Made by a program: the position numbers and the translations under genes. A DNA stretch of 64,000 nucleotides from contig NZ_CP113061.1 of assembly GCF_026625745.1 (NCBI RefSeq), forward strand, positions 2,629,501 to 2,693,500, read 5' to 3'. Positions 1-8,045 of this stretch are shown in pieces; within the stretch, counting starts at the first letter, position 1; each line of letters begins with the position of its first letter. Under the pieces are notes generated by a model. The model was not told where the DNA came from. It saw only the letters and a program-made list of their open reading frames with translations, and searched no databases. Origin of the DNA: Asticcacaulis sp. SL142. Lineage in GTDB: Bacteria > Pseudomonadota > Alphaproteobacteria > Caulobacterales > Caulobacteraceae.

Positions 1-230
1 GGCGGCGGCACGTAGATGGCCGAGGCCGTGGCACCGGTACGCTCTTTGGCTTCGGCGACCGAGTCATAAACCGGCAGACCGATATGGGTCGTGCCGCCCT
101 TACCCGGCGTTACGCCACCAACAACCTTGGTGCCGTAATAGGCAATGGCCTGCTCGGAGTGGAAGGTCCCTTGCGCGCCGGTAAACCCTTGCGTGATGAT
201 CTTGGTGTCTTTGTTGATCAGGATTGACAT
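1..230 (-). CDS. sucD: Succinyl-CoA ligase alpha subunit, N-terminal part
   Basis: This is the first 76 residues of the ADP/GDP-forming succinate-CoA ligase alpha subunit, which binds CoA and carries the phospho-histidine in the TCA cycle. The visible part is the CoA-binding Rossmann domain: it starts [18 protein letters not shown], followed by [19 protein letters not shown] and the GKGG turn typical of SucD. The start at 230 lies 9 bases after the sucC stop, so the two form a sucCD operon read leftward. The rest of the gene, including the catalytic His, is beyond the window edge. Confidence 0.95.
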   Translation of the reverse strand, partial: MSILINKDTKIITQGFTGAQGTFHSEQAIAYYGTKVVGGVTPGKGGTTHIGLPVYDSVAEAKERTGATASAIYVPP

Positions 231-239
231 GTCTGAACC

Positions 240-1442
240 TTAGCCCTTCACAGCTTTGACAATTTTCGCGGCCGCATCGGCCAGATCGTCGGCAGCGATG
301 ACATTCAGGCCCGACTCATTGATGATTTTCTTGCCCAGTTCGACATTGGTGCCCTCTAAGCGGACAACCAGCGGAACCTTAAGGCCGACTTCCTTCACGG
401 CGGTGATCACACCAGTCGCGATGATGTCGCACTTCATGATGCCACCAAAGATGTTGACCAGAATGCCTTTGACCTTGGGGTCGGAGGTGATGATCTTGAA
501 CGCCGCCGTGACCTTTTCAGTCGTGGCACCGCCGCCGACGTCGAGGAAGTTGGCAGGCTCAGAACCGTAAAGCTTGATGATGTCGAGCGTGGCCATGGCC
601 AGACCCGCACCGTTGACCATGCAGCCGATTTCACCGTCAAGGGCGATATAGCTGAGGTCGAACTTTGAAGCTTCGATTTCCTTGGGGTCTTCTTCGGTCA
701 GGTCACGCAGGGCCTGAACGTCCGGATGACGGAACAGGGAGTTCGAATCGAACGATACCTTGGCATCCAGAACCAGAAGCTGGTCGTCGCCGGTGATGAT
801 CAGCGGGTTGATTTCCAGCATGTCCATGTCCTTGGCGTTGAACGCCGCGTACAGTTGCTGGAGCAGCTTATAGGCTTGCTTGGACAGGTCGCCCTTGAGG
901 CCAAGCGCCGCCGACAGGGTGCGTCCGTGGGTCGGGAAGACGCCGGTCGCTGGATCGATGGTGAAGGAGTGGATCTTCTCAGGCGTCGAATGGGCGACTT
1001 CTTCGATGTCCATGCCGCCTTCGGTCGAAGCGACGATCGAAACGCGCGAGGTGACGCGATCAACCAGCAGAGACAGATAAAGCTCTTTTTTAATGTCAGC
1101 GCCTTCTTCGATGTAAAGGCGGTTGACTTGCTTGCCCGCAGGGCCGGTCTGGTGGGTCACGAGGACGCGGCCCAGCATTTCATCGGCATTGGCTTCGACT
1201 TCGGCCGGAGACTTGACGACGCGCACGCCGCCCTTGGCATCGGCGCCTAAGCCTTCAAACTTGCCCTTGCCGCGACCACCCGCGTGGATCTGCGACTTGA
1301 CCACCCACACCTTGGTGGAGTCGTCTTTCAGGTTCTTGGCGGCCTCAAGGGCCTCCTTGGGGGAAAACGCGGGATAGCCGCGCGGAACGGCAACGCCGAA
1401 CTCTTTCAGTACGGCCTTGGCTTGATGTTCGTGAATGTTCAT
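240..1442 (-). CDS. sucC: Succinyl-CoA ligase beta subunit
   Basis: This is the nucleotide-binding beta subunit of succinyl-CoA synthetase, which couples succinyl-CoA cleavage to ATP or GTP synthesis in the cytoplasmic TCA cycle. An N-terminal ATP-grasp domain starts with [17 protein letters not shown] and contains GGRGKGK. A C-terminal ligase domain contains the [11 protein letters not shown] and NIFGGI signatures. From the ATG at 1442 the product is 400 aa, the normal family size. The reading frame stays open to 1544, but that extension shows no family similarity and MNIHEHQ is the standard N-terminus. sucD follows 9 bases downstream. LacI-type palindromes lie 226-288 bases upstream. Confidence 0.97.
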   Translation of the reverse strand: MNIHEHQAKAVLKEFGVAVPRGYPAFSPKEALEAAKNLKDDSTKVWVVKSQIHAGGRGKGKFEGLGADAKGGVRVVKSPAEVEANADEMLGRVLVTHQTGPAGKQVNRLYIEEGADIKKELYLSLLVDRVTSRVSIVASTEGGMDIEEVAHSTPEKIHSFTIDPATGVFPTHGRTLSAALGLKGDLSKQAYKLLQQLYAAFNAKDMDMLEINPLIITGDDQLLVLDAKVSFDSNSLFRHPDVQALRDLTEEDPKEIEASKFDLSYIALDGEIGCMVNGAGLAMATLDIIKLYGSEPANFLDVGGGATTEKVTAAFKIITSDPKVKGILVNIFGGIMKCDIIATGVITAVKEVGLKVPLVVRLEGTNVELGKKIINESGLNVIAADDLADAAAKIVKAVKG

Positions 1443-1667
1443 GGAACCCGTCTGTGCTTTGCGAAAGCTTGGAAATATCTTTGGGGCGTAAGCCCCTGGC
1501 GAACGGTACTTGAGGGCGAACCTCATTGTCCGTCCCGCGACCAAGCTGCCTTATAAAGTCCCAAACACTTGTGTGCAACCGCTCAAAGGCGCTAAATTGC
1601 ATCTATTTTGCAATCTCAAAACACAAAATACGCCCATTAAATCGTATAAATTCATGCTATAAAAATA

Positions 1668-1730
1668 ATGTTAGCGCTGTCATATCTCAGGAAACGGTAT
1701 GTATAAGGTATATTATTTTAGCGCTAACAT
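1668..1730. promoter_or_regulatory. Two LacI-type operator-like palindromes
   Basis: In the 297-base gap between sucC and the next gene, two 16-base near-palindromes are centred on AGCGCT. ATGTTAGCGCTGTCAT lies at 1668-1683 and ATTTTAGCGCTAACAT at 1715-1730, with centres 47 bases apart. A central GC dyad in a 14-16 base palindrome is typical of LacI/GalR operators, and Caulobacter XylR sites are also built on AGCGCT. Both sites lie upstream of sucC on its strand and downstream of the DUF2306 gene. Two spaced sites would suit looping repression. No LacI-family gene is in the window. I see nothing else in this gap. Confidence 0.45.
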
Positions 1731-1739
1731 CGCTGATAT

Positions 1740-2270
1740 TTACCCAAAAAAGACCCGCCACATCAGCCGTCCTGGCAGGAAGGTAAAGGCACCCGCTATG
1801 ATCAGCCCGCCCATGAACAACCCTATGGCGGTCGAACGATGGCGCTTGATGTCGTGCTTACGCGCCCAGTAAATGACCATGGGGGCAACCACCACCGTCC
1901 AGCCAGACAAGGCGTGGATCAGGCTGAAATGACCCGGATTAATCGATTTGATGAAAAAGCTCGATATGGCCGTGACCAGCATAAGTCCGACCCAGACCCA
2001 TCCCAGTATCCGGTGGGGCATTTTGCCCTTGGGACCAAGAATCTGAACCAGCCCCAGAATGAAGGCCAGCAGCGCCGCCGTCAGGTGGATCTGGATAGCC
2101 GTCGGTTGCAACATCACCAGCGCCAGATTGGGCGCATGGGATCTGACATTGCCGAAAGATGCGATCATGCTGTCCTTGACGCCACTATCAATCCCGCGCA
2201 GGGCAAAGTAGATAATCGCCACCGTAATCAGGGTGGGCAGGATGAAATGCTGCAACAGTTTACGGATCAC
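1740..2270 (-). CDS. DUF2306 family integral membrane protein
   Basis: A 176-aa predicted inner-membrane protein with about five hydrophobic segments and the layout of the DUF2306/YozB-like family: a His in the second helix (QIHLTAALLAFILG), GPKGKMPHRILGWVWVG, and a late HALSGWTVV segment. The His residues inside helices recall heme-binding membrane proteins, but the function is unknown. The GTG at 2270 is chosen because AGGAG lies about 10 bases upstream and the in-frame extension to 2432 would run into the divergent LytTR gene. The 73-base divergent gap suggests a shared promoter region, so the LytTR protein is a candidate regulator. Confidence 0.75.
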   Translation of the reverse strand: MIRKLLQHFILPTLITVAIIYFALRGIDSGVKDSMIASFGNVRSHAPNLALVMLQPTAIQIHLTAALLAFILGLVQILGPKGKMPHRILGWVWVGLMLVTAISSFFIKSINPGHFSLIHALSGWTVVVAPMVIYWARKHDIKRHRSTAIGLFMGGLIIAGAFTFLPGRLMWRVFFG

Positions 2271-2343
2271 AGGTGGTTCTCCTTTGACGATGGGCAAGTG
2301 ATGGCTGTAGGTTTGCGCAAATGTTGAAAGGACGCCTGCCGCT

Positions 2344-3156
2344 ATGCGCCAATCCGCGCGTGAAATTCGTGAACTGCCGTCATCCGTCGTTCGCGCTTCG
2401 CGAATAACCGAGGCGTTGATGCCGTGGGCCAAGACCTATGGTATCGCGATTGGCATGGCCCTGTTTCTGACGGCGATTGCGGCATCAGGCACGCAGGCGC
2501 TTCCCCTGCATGTGCGGTTTTTGTACTGGACGGGTTTTATGATTGGCGGGTCGCTGATCGCGCAGGGCGTAAGCCTCATAATGGATCGTGTGATCCGCAT
2601 CCATAACCGCCCCAATGTCAGGATACTGATTCATCTGGGGCTGATCATTGTGCCGATCACCACCATGGTCTGGCTGGGTAACCACCTGATGGCCGGTTCA
2701 TCCCTGACGCTACGGCATTTGCTGTTTTTGATCGGGCCGGTGGCGCCGATCTGCGTGGCGATGACCGGACTGCATTATATGCTTAACCGCACACCGATGC
2801 AGAGCCATGCCCATGCAGTTTCAGATGAGATGGCGTCGGACGCGGGTGTTTTCCGCCAGCGCCTGCCGTTTAAATTCCGACACGCCGACATCTATGCCCT
2901 GTCGGCGGAGGATCATTATCTGCGGGTGCACACCAGTGCGGGCCAGACCCTGATCCTGATGCGGCTTTATGATGCTATTCGCGAACTTGACGGCATCGAA
3001 GGTTCCCAGACCCACAGGTCATGGTGGGTCGCCAAGGATGCCATAGACGATGTGATCAAAGACAACGGGCGCGTCACCTTCCGCCTGAAAGGTGAGGTAA
3101 GCGCGCCCGTTAGCCGCAGTTTTCAGAAAGCGCTGAAAGCCGATGGTTGGCTGTAA
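2344..3156 (+). CDS. Membrane-anchored LytTR transcriptional regulator
   Basis: A 270-aa protein with four predicted transmembrane helices in roughly residues 30-160 and a C-terminal LytTR DNA-binding domain (about 170-270). The latter shows the family pattern: an early strand with ADIYALSAEDHYLRVHT, then LMRLYDAIREL, HRSWWVAKDAI and a late VSRSFQKAL. There is no receiver domain, so the signal is probably sensed in or at the membrane. Such TM-LytTR proteins usually act with small membrane partners. Here the divergent neighbour is a DUF2306 membrane protein, which would be a natural target or partner by inference. Confidence 0.82.
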   Translation: MRQSAREIRELPSSVVRASRITEALMPWAKTYGIAIGMALFLTAIAASGTQALPLHVRFLYWTGFMIGGSLIAQGVSLIMDRVIRIHNRPNVRILIHLGLIIVPITTMVWLGNHLMAGSSLTLRHLLFLIGPVAPICVAMTGLHYMLNRTPMQSHAHAVSDEMASDAGVFRQRLPFKFRHADIYALSAEDHYLRVHTSAGQTLILMRLYDAIRELDGIEGSQTHRSWWVAKDAIDDVIKDNGRVTFRLKGEVSAPVSRSFQKALKADGWL

Positions 3157-3160
3157 GCCG

Positions 3161-3880
3161 CTAGCTCGTCGGCGTCGCACTGGCTGATGAGGTGGCAGCT
3201 TCCAGCGGCGGCCCGGTAAATTCGGCCTCCAGCATGATCTCGACCTCATCACCTACGCCCATAGTCGTGCCGGGTTCAGGGATGCCGTAGGTCATGCCAA
3301 AGTCCGAACGCTTGATCTTGCCCTTGGCCGAAAACCCAACGCGCGCCGCCGGATCATAGGGCGCAAAGCCTGCATAGCCGCCGTTGAACTTGGCCTCCAG
3401 CGTGATCGGCTTGGTCACCCCCTTAAGCGTCAGATCGCCGTCGATTTTGGCGGTATCTGGGCCTGTCATATCAACCTTGGTCGAGCGAAAACTGATCTGC
3501 GGGAACTTGGCGGTGTCAAACCAGACGGGCCCCAGAAGCGTGTTCAAAAATCCTTCGGGCGGGGTCGGGATATCCAGCGATTTGACATCGACGGTCGCAT
3601 TGACCGAGGCGGTTTCGGGCGCATTCGGGTCGAGTTTCAGGTTGGCGTCAAAGCTTTTGAACTGCGCCGTATAGTTGGAAAAGCCGGTATGGTTGACCTT
3701 GAACGTCAAGCTGGCATGGGATTTATCGAGTTTATAATCACCCGCTGGCGCTTCGGTCGAGGCGATCTGCTCGATATCCGACGGCAGGGTGGCCGGTTGC
3801 GGCGGCGGTGCATCGCCGGGCTTGGGCGAACAGGCGATCAGCGCCAAAAATCCAAACAGCATGGGACTATATTTTATCAT
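3161..3880 (-). CDS. YceI-like lipoprotein
   Basis: A 239-aa protein with a lipoprotein signal peptide (lipobox LIAC, Cys17), a Pro-rich linker, and a YceI domain from about residue 46. YceI proteins are secreted lipocalin-like beta-barrels that bind isoprenoid or amphiphilic ligands. Family hallmarks are YKLDKSHASLTFKVNH near the domain start, FSNYTAQFKSFDA, GDLTLKGVTKPITLEAKFNG and late RSDFGMTYG. It is the last gene of a leftward run of ligand-binding proteins, 16 bases after the preceding SRPBCC gene. It ends 4 bases from the convergent LytTR gene. Confidence 0.88.
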   Translation of the reverse strand: MIKYSPMLFGFLALIACSPKPGDAPPPQPATLPSDIEQIASTEAPAGDYKLDKSHASLTFKVNHTGFSNYTAQFKSFDANLKLDPNAPETASVNATVDVKSLDIPTPPEGFLNTLLGPVWFDTAKFPQISFRSTKVDMTGPDTAKIDGDLTLKGVTKPITLEAKFNGGYAGFAPYDPAARVGFSAKGKIKRSDFGMTYGIPEPGTTMGVGDEVEIMLEAEFTGPPLEAATSSASATPTS

Positions 3881-3896
3881 CAGCGTTTCCTTTTAT

Positions 3897-4367
3897 TCAG
3901 AGAGTCTTAGCTAAAGCTTCGAGTTGGTCGGCGGCAGCGCCCCAACCGTCGTGAAAGCCCATCTGTTCGTGTTGTTGCTTCTTTTCCGGTGACCAGTGGC
4001 GGGCGCGGGCGACATAAAGTGTCTTGCCACCCGGCGCGTCCTCAAAGGTCACGATGGCTGTCATGAACGGATCAGCCGAGGGCACCCAGCCGACCGAATA
4101 GGCGTCGGTCGAGACGATCTTTTCCTGATCTATGACCTCCAGAAAAACCCCGTCATTGGGCATGACCTCGCCGTCCGGGCCGTGCATGACAAAAGCCGAG
4201 CGGCCACCGGGGCGAAGGTCCCACGCGACCTGATCGATATACCAGGGCTTTGGGCAGAACCATTGAGTCAAAAGCTCCGGCTCAGTCCAGCAGCGCCAAA
4301 CCAGATGGCGTGGGGCATCAAGGGTGCGGGTCAGAACCAGTTCACGGTCGTCGGTTGCAGTGGTCAT
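3897..4367 (-). CDS. SRPBCC (AHSA1/START-like) domain protein
   Basis: A 156-aa single-domain protein of the AHSA1-like SRPBCC superfamily, which binds hydrophobic ligands in a deep helix-grip cavity. Diagnostic pieces are the opening RTLDAPRHLVWRCWTEPELLTQWF, the middle DLRPGGRSAFVMHGPDG and the closing HEQMGFHDGWGAAADQLEAL. The substrate is unknown. It belongs to the leftward cluster with two other SRPBCC proteins and an ArsR regulator, a recurrent bacterial association. Confidence 0.85.
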   Translation of the reverse strand: MTTATDDRELVLTRTLDAPRHLVWRCWTEPELLTQWFCPKPWYIDQVAWDLRPGGRSAFVMHGPDGEVMPNDGVFLEVIDQEKIVSTDAYSVGWVPSADPFMTAIVTFEDAPGGKTLYVARARHWSPEKKQQHEQMGFHDGWGAAADQLEALAKTL

Positions 4368-4496
4368 GAGATGTTTCCTTATCCTTAGAATTGTAAGATT
4401 TCAGTGCCCAAAAGCGGGCGAATTGAGGGCGCAGATCATTATTCGGCGGTCAGGCCGTTTAATTTTGCCAGTGTTTGTCAGTTGGTCTGTAAGCGT

Positions 4497-4925
4497 TTAG
4501 CCCGGCATATAGCCTTCTGGGGCCGCCGTATTGATCATCCACGGCTGATCATATTTGTCGATCAACATGCCAAACATCGGCGACCAGAAGGTCGGCGCTA
4601 GCGGCATCTGCACCATTTTGGCACCCGTAGACAGGCCGTCCCAGATGCGCGTGGCTTCCTCAACCGTATCGACCCCGATCGAGGCGCAGAACCCTTGCGG
4701 TGTGCTCGCCCACTGCGGCGGGGCATCCGCTCCCATGAAAGATGTCTCTCCCACATTGAGCGTGGCGTGCATGATACGGTCTTTGAGGGCCGGATCAGTG
4801 CCGCCAGAATCGGCAGGGGCATCTTCGTATTTGAACAGGAAAAGCTCCCCGCCCAGAATGGATTTATAGAACGCGAACGCTTCGGCGCAGTTGCCGTTGA
4901 AACTCAGGTGGACTTCGATACGCAT
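4497..4925 (-). CDS. VOC (glyoxalase/PhnB-like) family protein
   Basis: A 142-aa protein of the vicinal-oxygen-chelate fold, PhnB-like branch. It shows the paired beta-alpha-beta layout: HLSFNGNCAEAFAFYKSILGG at the N-terminus, then RIMHATLNVGETSFMGAD, and a second half with DTVEEATRIWDGLS and FWSPMFGMLIDKYDQPWMIN. Members of this branch are often annotated as demethylubiquinone methyltransferase-like, but most have no proven activity. It sits 30 bases downstream of an SRPBCC gene in the ArsR-led operon. ArsR/SRPBCC/PhnB-like gene sets recur in bacteria and may handle small hydrophobic or stress metabolites. Confidence 0.85.
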   Translation of the reverse strand: MRIEVHLSFNGNCAEAFAFYKSILGGELFLFKYEDAPADSGGTDPALKDRIMHATLNVGETSFMGADAPPQWASTPQGFCASIGVDTVEEATRIWDGLSTGAKMVQMPLAPTFWSPMFGMLIDKYDQPWMINTAAPEGYMPG

Positions 4926-4954
4926 AATGATCGCTCCTGTGTGAGGGTTCGGGG

Positions 4955-5479
4955 TTATTGCTCGCTTAAGGTTTTGAGGGATTGCAGGCCTTTTTCGAAA
5001 TCCTTGCCCACAACCTTGTCCATGTTGAAAATCAGGCCAAACAACTTCGACATATAGGGCGAGGGCCCGTACATGACCCAGCTCACGACGGTCTCATCGC
5101 CCTGCGGGGTCAGGGTAATTTCAGTGGTGTTGGTCGTGGTCATCGGCTTTACGAAATCGAGCTTGATGACCAGTTTCGAGGACGGCGAATGTTCAATGAT
5201 TTCCATACGTCCGGCCCCGGCCTTTTTGCCTTCCCAGACATAGACGGCCCCAAGTCCGGACGGTGAGCCCATATAGGTGCGCTCCAGATCGGGATCGAGG
5301 TTTTCCCACGGCGACCAGGCACGCCATTTGTGGAAATCATTGATGTGGCCATAGATGACTTCGGGCGGGGCCTTGATGGTGATGCGCCGTTCGATGCGAA
5401 AGCTGTTTGGCCGGAACGCGGCGATGACGAGCACGGCCACAATGGCCAGTCCCACAATTATGGCGATGGTTTTCAGCAT
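4955..5479 (-). CDS. Membrane-tethered SRPBCC (polyketide cyclase-like) protein
   Basis: A 174-aa protein with one N-terminal transmembrane segment (residues about 3-22, MLKTIAIIVGLAIVAVLVIAA) followed by an SRPBCC domain with ITIKAPPEVIYGHINDFHKWRAWSPW and a C-terminal NMDKVVGKDFEKGLQSLKTL helix. The Polyketide_cyc2-like fold would sit on the outer face of the inner membrane. The start at 5479 is preferred over the longer frame to 5533 because it overlaps the upstream stop as TGATG, which indicates translational coupling. The ligand is unknown. Confidence 0.85.
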   Translation of the reverse strand: MLKTIAIIVGLAIVAVLVIAAFRPNSFRIERRITIKAPPEVIYGHINDFHKWRAWSPWENLDPDLERTYMGSPSGLGAVYVWEGKKAGAGRMEIIEHSPSSKLVIKLDFVKPMTTTNTTEITLTPQGDETVVSWVMYGPSPYMSKLFGLIFNMDKVVGKDFEKGLQSLKTLSEQ

Positions 5480-6450
5480 CAGATCTCCCCCTGTTGTTTT
5501 AGTTGAGCATGATAGGCCATAAGCCGCGCGCAATTTTGGTCATTGGCCTGCGGGATGAAGGCCTTGAGAATGGCTTCATGTTCAGACGGTGCAAAATCCA
5601 TGCGCCAGATCATGTCAGTATGATCGCCATCTCCCACATATTCGATGGTCATGCGGAACTGGTGCGACGGCTGATAGTGATCAAAGACGATGCGCTCATC
5701 CGCGACGATTTCGACAAAGCGTTTGTGATTGTCATGATCGCGGCCATCCGGGCCGTGCATGATGATGCGAAATGCGCCGCCCTCAATGAACTCGAACGCG
5801 GGGATGGTGCTGGTAAAGCCCTCCGGCCCCCACCATTGTTTGAGGTGCGCCGGGTCGGCAAACAGCGCAAACAGCTCTGACGGTGTCGCCTCAAGCCGGT
5901 GGGTGGTGACAATCTCAAAGCGCGGCAATTGAGTAAGCTCATCCGCCAGCCGTTCAAAGCCCTCCGCCCACCCTTGCGCAAAGCCACCGGCAATGGCGTC
6001 TTCGCGCTGCTGGGCGCTGATCATCCGGCTATGAAGCACCAATTTCGTACCCAAGGTGCCGTCGCGCTGAGGTTCATCCTTAAAAGTAATGAAAACCGTC
6101 GCTTTCGGCGGCAGACCCGCGCCGCACGGATGCTCGATATGGGGTGCGCCTTCATAGACGATGCGCTCATCCGGCACGATGTCCTGATAGGTGCCTTCGC
6201 ACGGATATACCACGCCGTCCGGGGCGCGCATGTCGATGTGGAAGCGCCCGCCGATACGGAAATCCATCTCGACATTTATATTCACAAACCCCGCAGGCCC
6301 CCACCAGTTACGGACATGCTCAGGTTCCGACCACAGCCGGTAGACAAGTGCGCGGGGGGCGTTGAACGCGCGGGTCATGACGATTTCGATTTCAGACGGA
6401 AAGCTGACCTCAAAGCCCGACATCAGTGTCTCTTTCAGGGCTGCGCTCAT
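5479..6450 (-). CDS. Tandem two-domain SRPBCC (AHSA1-like) fusion protein
   Basis: A 323-aa protein made of two AHSA1-type SRPBCC domains in a row. Domain 1 (about 15-170) opens MTRAFNAPRALVYRLWSEPE and ends GFAQGWAEGFERLADEL. Domain 2 (about 176-320) opens TTHRLEATPSELFALFADPAHL and has the same WWGPEGF and GGAFRIIMHGPDG landmarks. The two copies are diverged, so the fusion is not a recent duplication. It overlaps the upstream ArsR gene by ATGA and the downstream SRPBCC gene by TGATG, so all three are probably co-translated. The ligand is unknown. Confidence 0.87.
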   Translation of the reverse strand: MSAALKETLMSGFEVSFPSEIEIVMTRAFNAPRALVYRLWSEPEHVRNWWGPAGFVNINVEMDFRIGGRFHIDMRAPDGVVYPCEGTYQDIVPDERIVYEGAPHIEHPCGAGLPPKATVFITFKDEPQRDGTLGTKLVLHSRMISAQQREDAIAGGFAQGWAEGFERLADELTQLPRFEIVTTHRLEATPSELFALFADPAHLKQWWGPEGFTSTIPAFEFIEGGAFRIIMHGPDGRDHDNHKRFVEIVADERIVFDHYQPSHQFRMTIEYVGDGDHTDMIWRMDFAPSEHEAILKAFIPQANDQNCARLMAYHAQLKQQGEI

Positions 6451-6851
6451 TTGATATCTCCGTCTCTATCATCTTTCGGTTTTGCCGATTGCACCGGCGT
6501 CTCTTTGGCCTGTAGTTCCTTGAGATAGGCCTCCAGCCGATCGAGGCGTTGTTCCCACATCTTGCGATAGTCCCTGAGCCACATATCGACCTCCTTCAGC
6601 GGCTCTGGCTCCAGCTTGCACGGCCGCCACTGGGCCGTGCGGCTGCGGCTGATCAGGCCCGCGCGCTCAAGCACTTTTAAGTGTTTGGAGACGGCGGGCA
6701 GGCTCATCTCGAACGGTTCCGCCAGTTCATTGACCGTGCTTTCCCCAAGCGACAGCCGCGCCAATATGGCCCGCCGCGTCGGGTCGGCCAGCGCGTTGAG
6801 AGTCAACGACAGACGATCGGGAGGTAGGGTATTCAGGGACATTACGCACAC
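6447..6851 (-). CDS. ArsR-family HTH transcriptional regulator
   Basis: A 134-aa winged-helix repressor of the ArsR class that accompanies SRPBCC genes. It has ALADPTRRAILARLSLGE, then ESTVNELAEPFEMSLPAVSKHLKVLERAGLI, and a Lys/Glu-rich C-terminal helix. No metal-binding Cys motif is visible, so the signal may be the ligand bound by the SRPBCC partners or a protein contact. It heads the leftward operon and overlaps the next gene by four bases. A second in-frame ATG at 6842 is an alternative start. The AT-rich upstream stretch around 6856-6883 has repeated GTTAA/TTAAC motifs that could form its operator. Confidence 0.88.
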   Translation of the reverse strand: MCVMSLNTLPPDRLSLTLNALADPTRRAILARLSLGESTVNELAEPFEMSLPAVSKHLKVLERAGLISRSRTAQWRPCKLEPEPLKEVDMWLRDYRKMWEQRLDRLEAYLKELQAKETPVQSAKPKDDRDGDIK

Positions 6852-6923
6852 TCATGATTAACTAAATGGTTAAATAAACCGTGTGACCAGATGAGTCAAT
6901 TCAGAAATCGGGGTTACGCGATT

Positions 6924-7385
6924 TTATTTTACCGGACGGTTAAATTCTGTGCGCCATTTAGAGCTGTCATCGCCAGTTTCCGGCCCGGCCTGATAAACTT
7001 CCCACAGATCGCCAACGGGTTCATAGCCATTATCGGCCACCCATTGATCAACCTGGCCCCACGCCTCAGCCAGACCTTCATAGGGACCGTGATAGACGGT
7101 GCGCGCGACCCTGGCGGCGGGCAAATGCGACGGGATAACCCGGCCGTTTGGCGCGATCAGTTCCGCCACCGGCACGCCGACCTCGAAATCGAATACATCC
7201 GGCGACATGCTTAAGTGGTATGAAAACAAAGCATCCTGCGGGATGATCCCCTCGGCGCCGACCACGCCCATGACTTCCTGAATGGCCGGGCCCATAACCA
7301 CCTGAATCTGATCGCGCGGTATGGTCAGATGAATAACCGCGGTCGGCTGACGGTGGGTGTGGACGATGACGGGGGTGTCGATCAT
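6924..7385 (-). CDS. GyrI-like/AraC effector-binding domain protein
   Basis: A 153-aa protein with the GyrI-like (SOUL/effector-binding) small-molecule-binding fold, without a DNA-binding domain. Landmarks are the early VIHLTIPRDQIQVVMGPAIQEV, FDFEVGVPVAEL and a late VARTVYHGPYEGLAEAWGQVDQWV followed by EVYQAGP. Free-standing members may sequester or hydrolyse toxic ligands or modulate gyrase; which applies is unknown. The start at 7385 has AGGAG 8 bases upstream. The longer frame to 7436 lacks support. Confidence 0.82.
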   Translation of the reverse strand: MIDTPVIVHTHRQPTAVIHLTIPRDQIQVVMGPAIQEVMGVVGAEGIIPQDALFSYHLSMSPDVFDFEVGVPVAELIAPNGRVIPSHLPAARVARTVYHGPYEGLAEAWGQVDQWVADNGYEPVGDLWEVYQAGPETGDDSSKWRTEFNRPVK

Positions 7386-7448
7386 GGGGCGCTCCTGTTT
7401 TGTGTTGAACGTGCGCCGGTGATCTAGCTTCGTCAATAAGGAACTCGG

Positions 7449-8006
7449 TCAGCGTTTGCGCTGCTTCCATTCGTCGCGCGTCTGGCCCCAGATATTGATG
7501 GGCTCATTGGCATAGGGATCAGGCAGTTTTCCTGCGCCCTGATTGTATGACCCCAGCGCCTTGGCCAGATTGGCGGAAGGGTGGTTTTCGGGCGCAATCG
7601 TGTGAATGACATGATCCCAGTCCAGCACATCGAACACATAGTCTATACAGGCGGTGGCAGCCTCCTTGGCGTAGCCCTTGCCTTGGGCTGATGACAAAAT
7701 ACCCCAGCCGACTTCGCGATCAGGCCAGCCGTGCGGATACAGCGGGCCAATCCGGCCGATCCACTGACCGGATGATTTTTCAATCACGCTGAACATGTGA
7801 AATCCATCCAGCGCCCACGCCCCAGCGATCATACGCATGACGCGCCAGACGATGGGCGGAGAATTGACACCGCCCAGAAATTTCATGGCGTCCGCATCGG
7901 CATGAAAGGCGCAAAAGGCGTCGAAATCCTCAAGCACGGGCGGCCGCAGGATCAGGCGCTCAGTCTCAAGCGTCGGGCCAAGCGGCGAAGTCAGGGGCAG
8001 GGTCAT
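7449..8006 (-). CDS. GNAT family N-acetyltransferase (RimJ/RimL-like)
   Basis: A 185-aa acetyl-CoA-dependent acyltransferase of the RimJ/RimL-like branch. It opens LETERLILRPPVLEDFDAFCAF, has the strand-4/5 region WIGRIGPLYPHGWPDREVGW, and the acetyl-CoA pyrophosphate-binding loop SSAQGKGYAKEAA, then HTIAPENHPSANLAKALG. The substrate cannot be told; ribosomal protein N-termini, aminoglycosides and small amines are all used by this branch. Confidence 0.88.
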   Translation of the reverse strand: MTLPLTSPLGPTLETERLILRPPVLEDFDAFCAFHADADAMKFLGGVNSPPIVWRVMRMIAGAWALDGFHMFSVIEKSSGQWIGRIGPLYPHGWPDREVGWGILSSAQGKGYAKEAATACIDYVFDVLDWDHVIHTIAPENHPSANLAKALGSYNQGAGKLPDPYANEPINIWGQTRDEWKQRKR

Positions 8007-8045
8007 GATATTGCCTGAAAACGGGAATCGTTTCTAAATACAAGT

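Noticed and set aside
5649-5993. Long antisense and alternate frames inside the SRPBCC genes
   Set aside because: They are Arg/Ser/Pro-rich shadows of GC-rich coding sequence with no family features.
6856-6883. TTAA pair upstream of the ArsR gene, resembling a CtrA site
   Set aside because: The two TTAA blocks are 8 bases apart instead of the 7 of the CtrA consensus, and the location fits an ArsR operator better.
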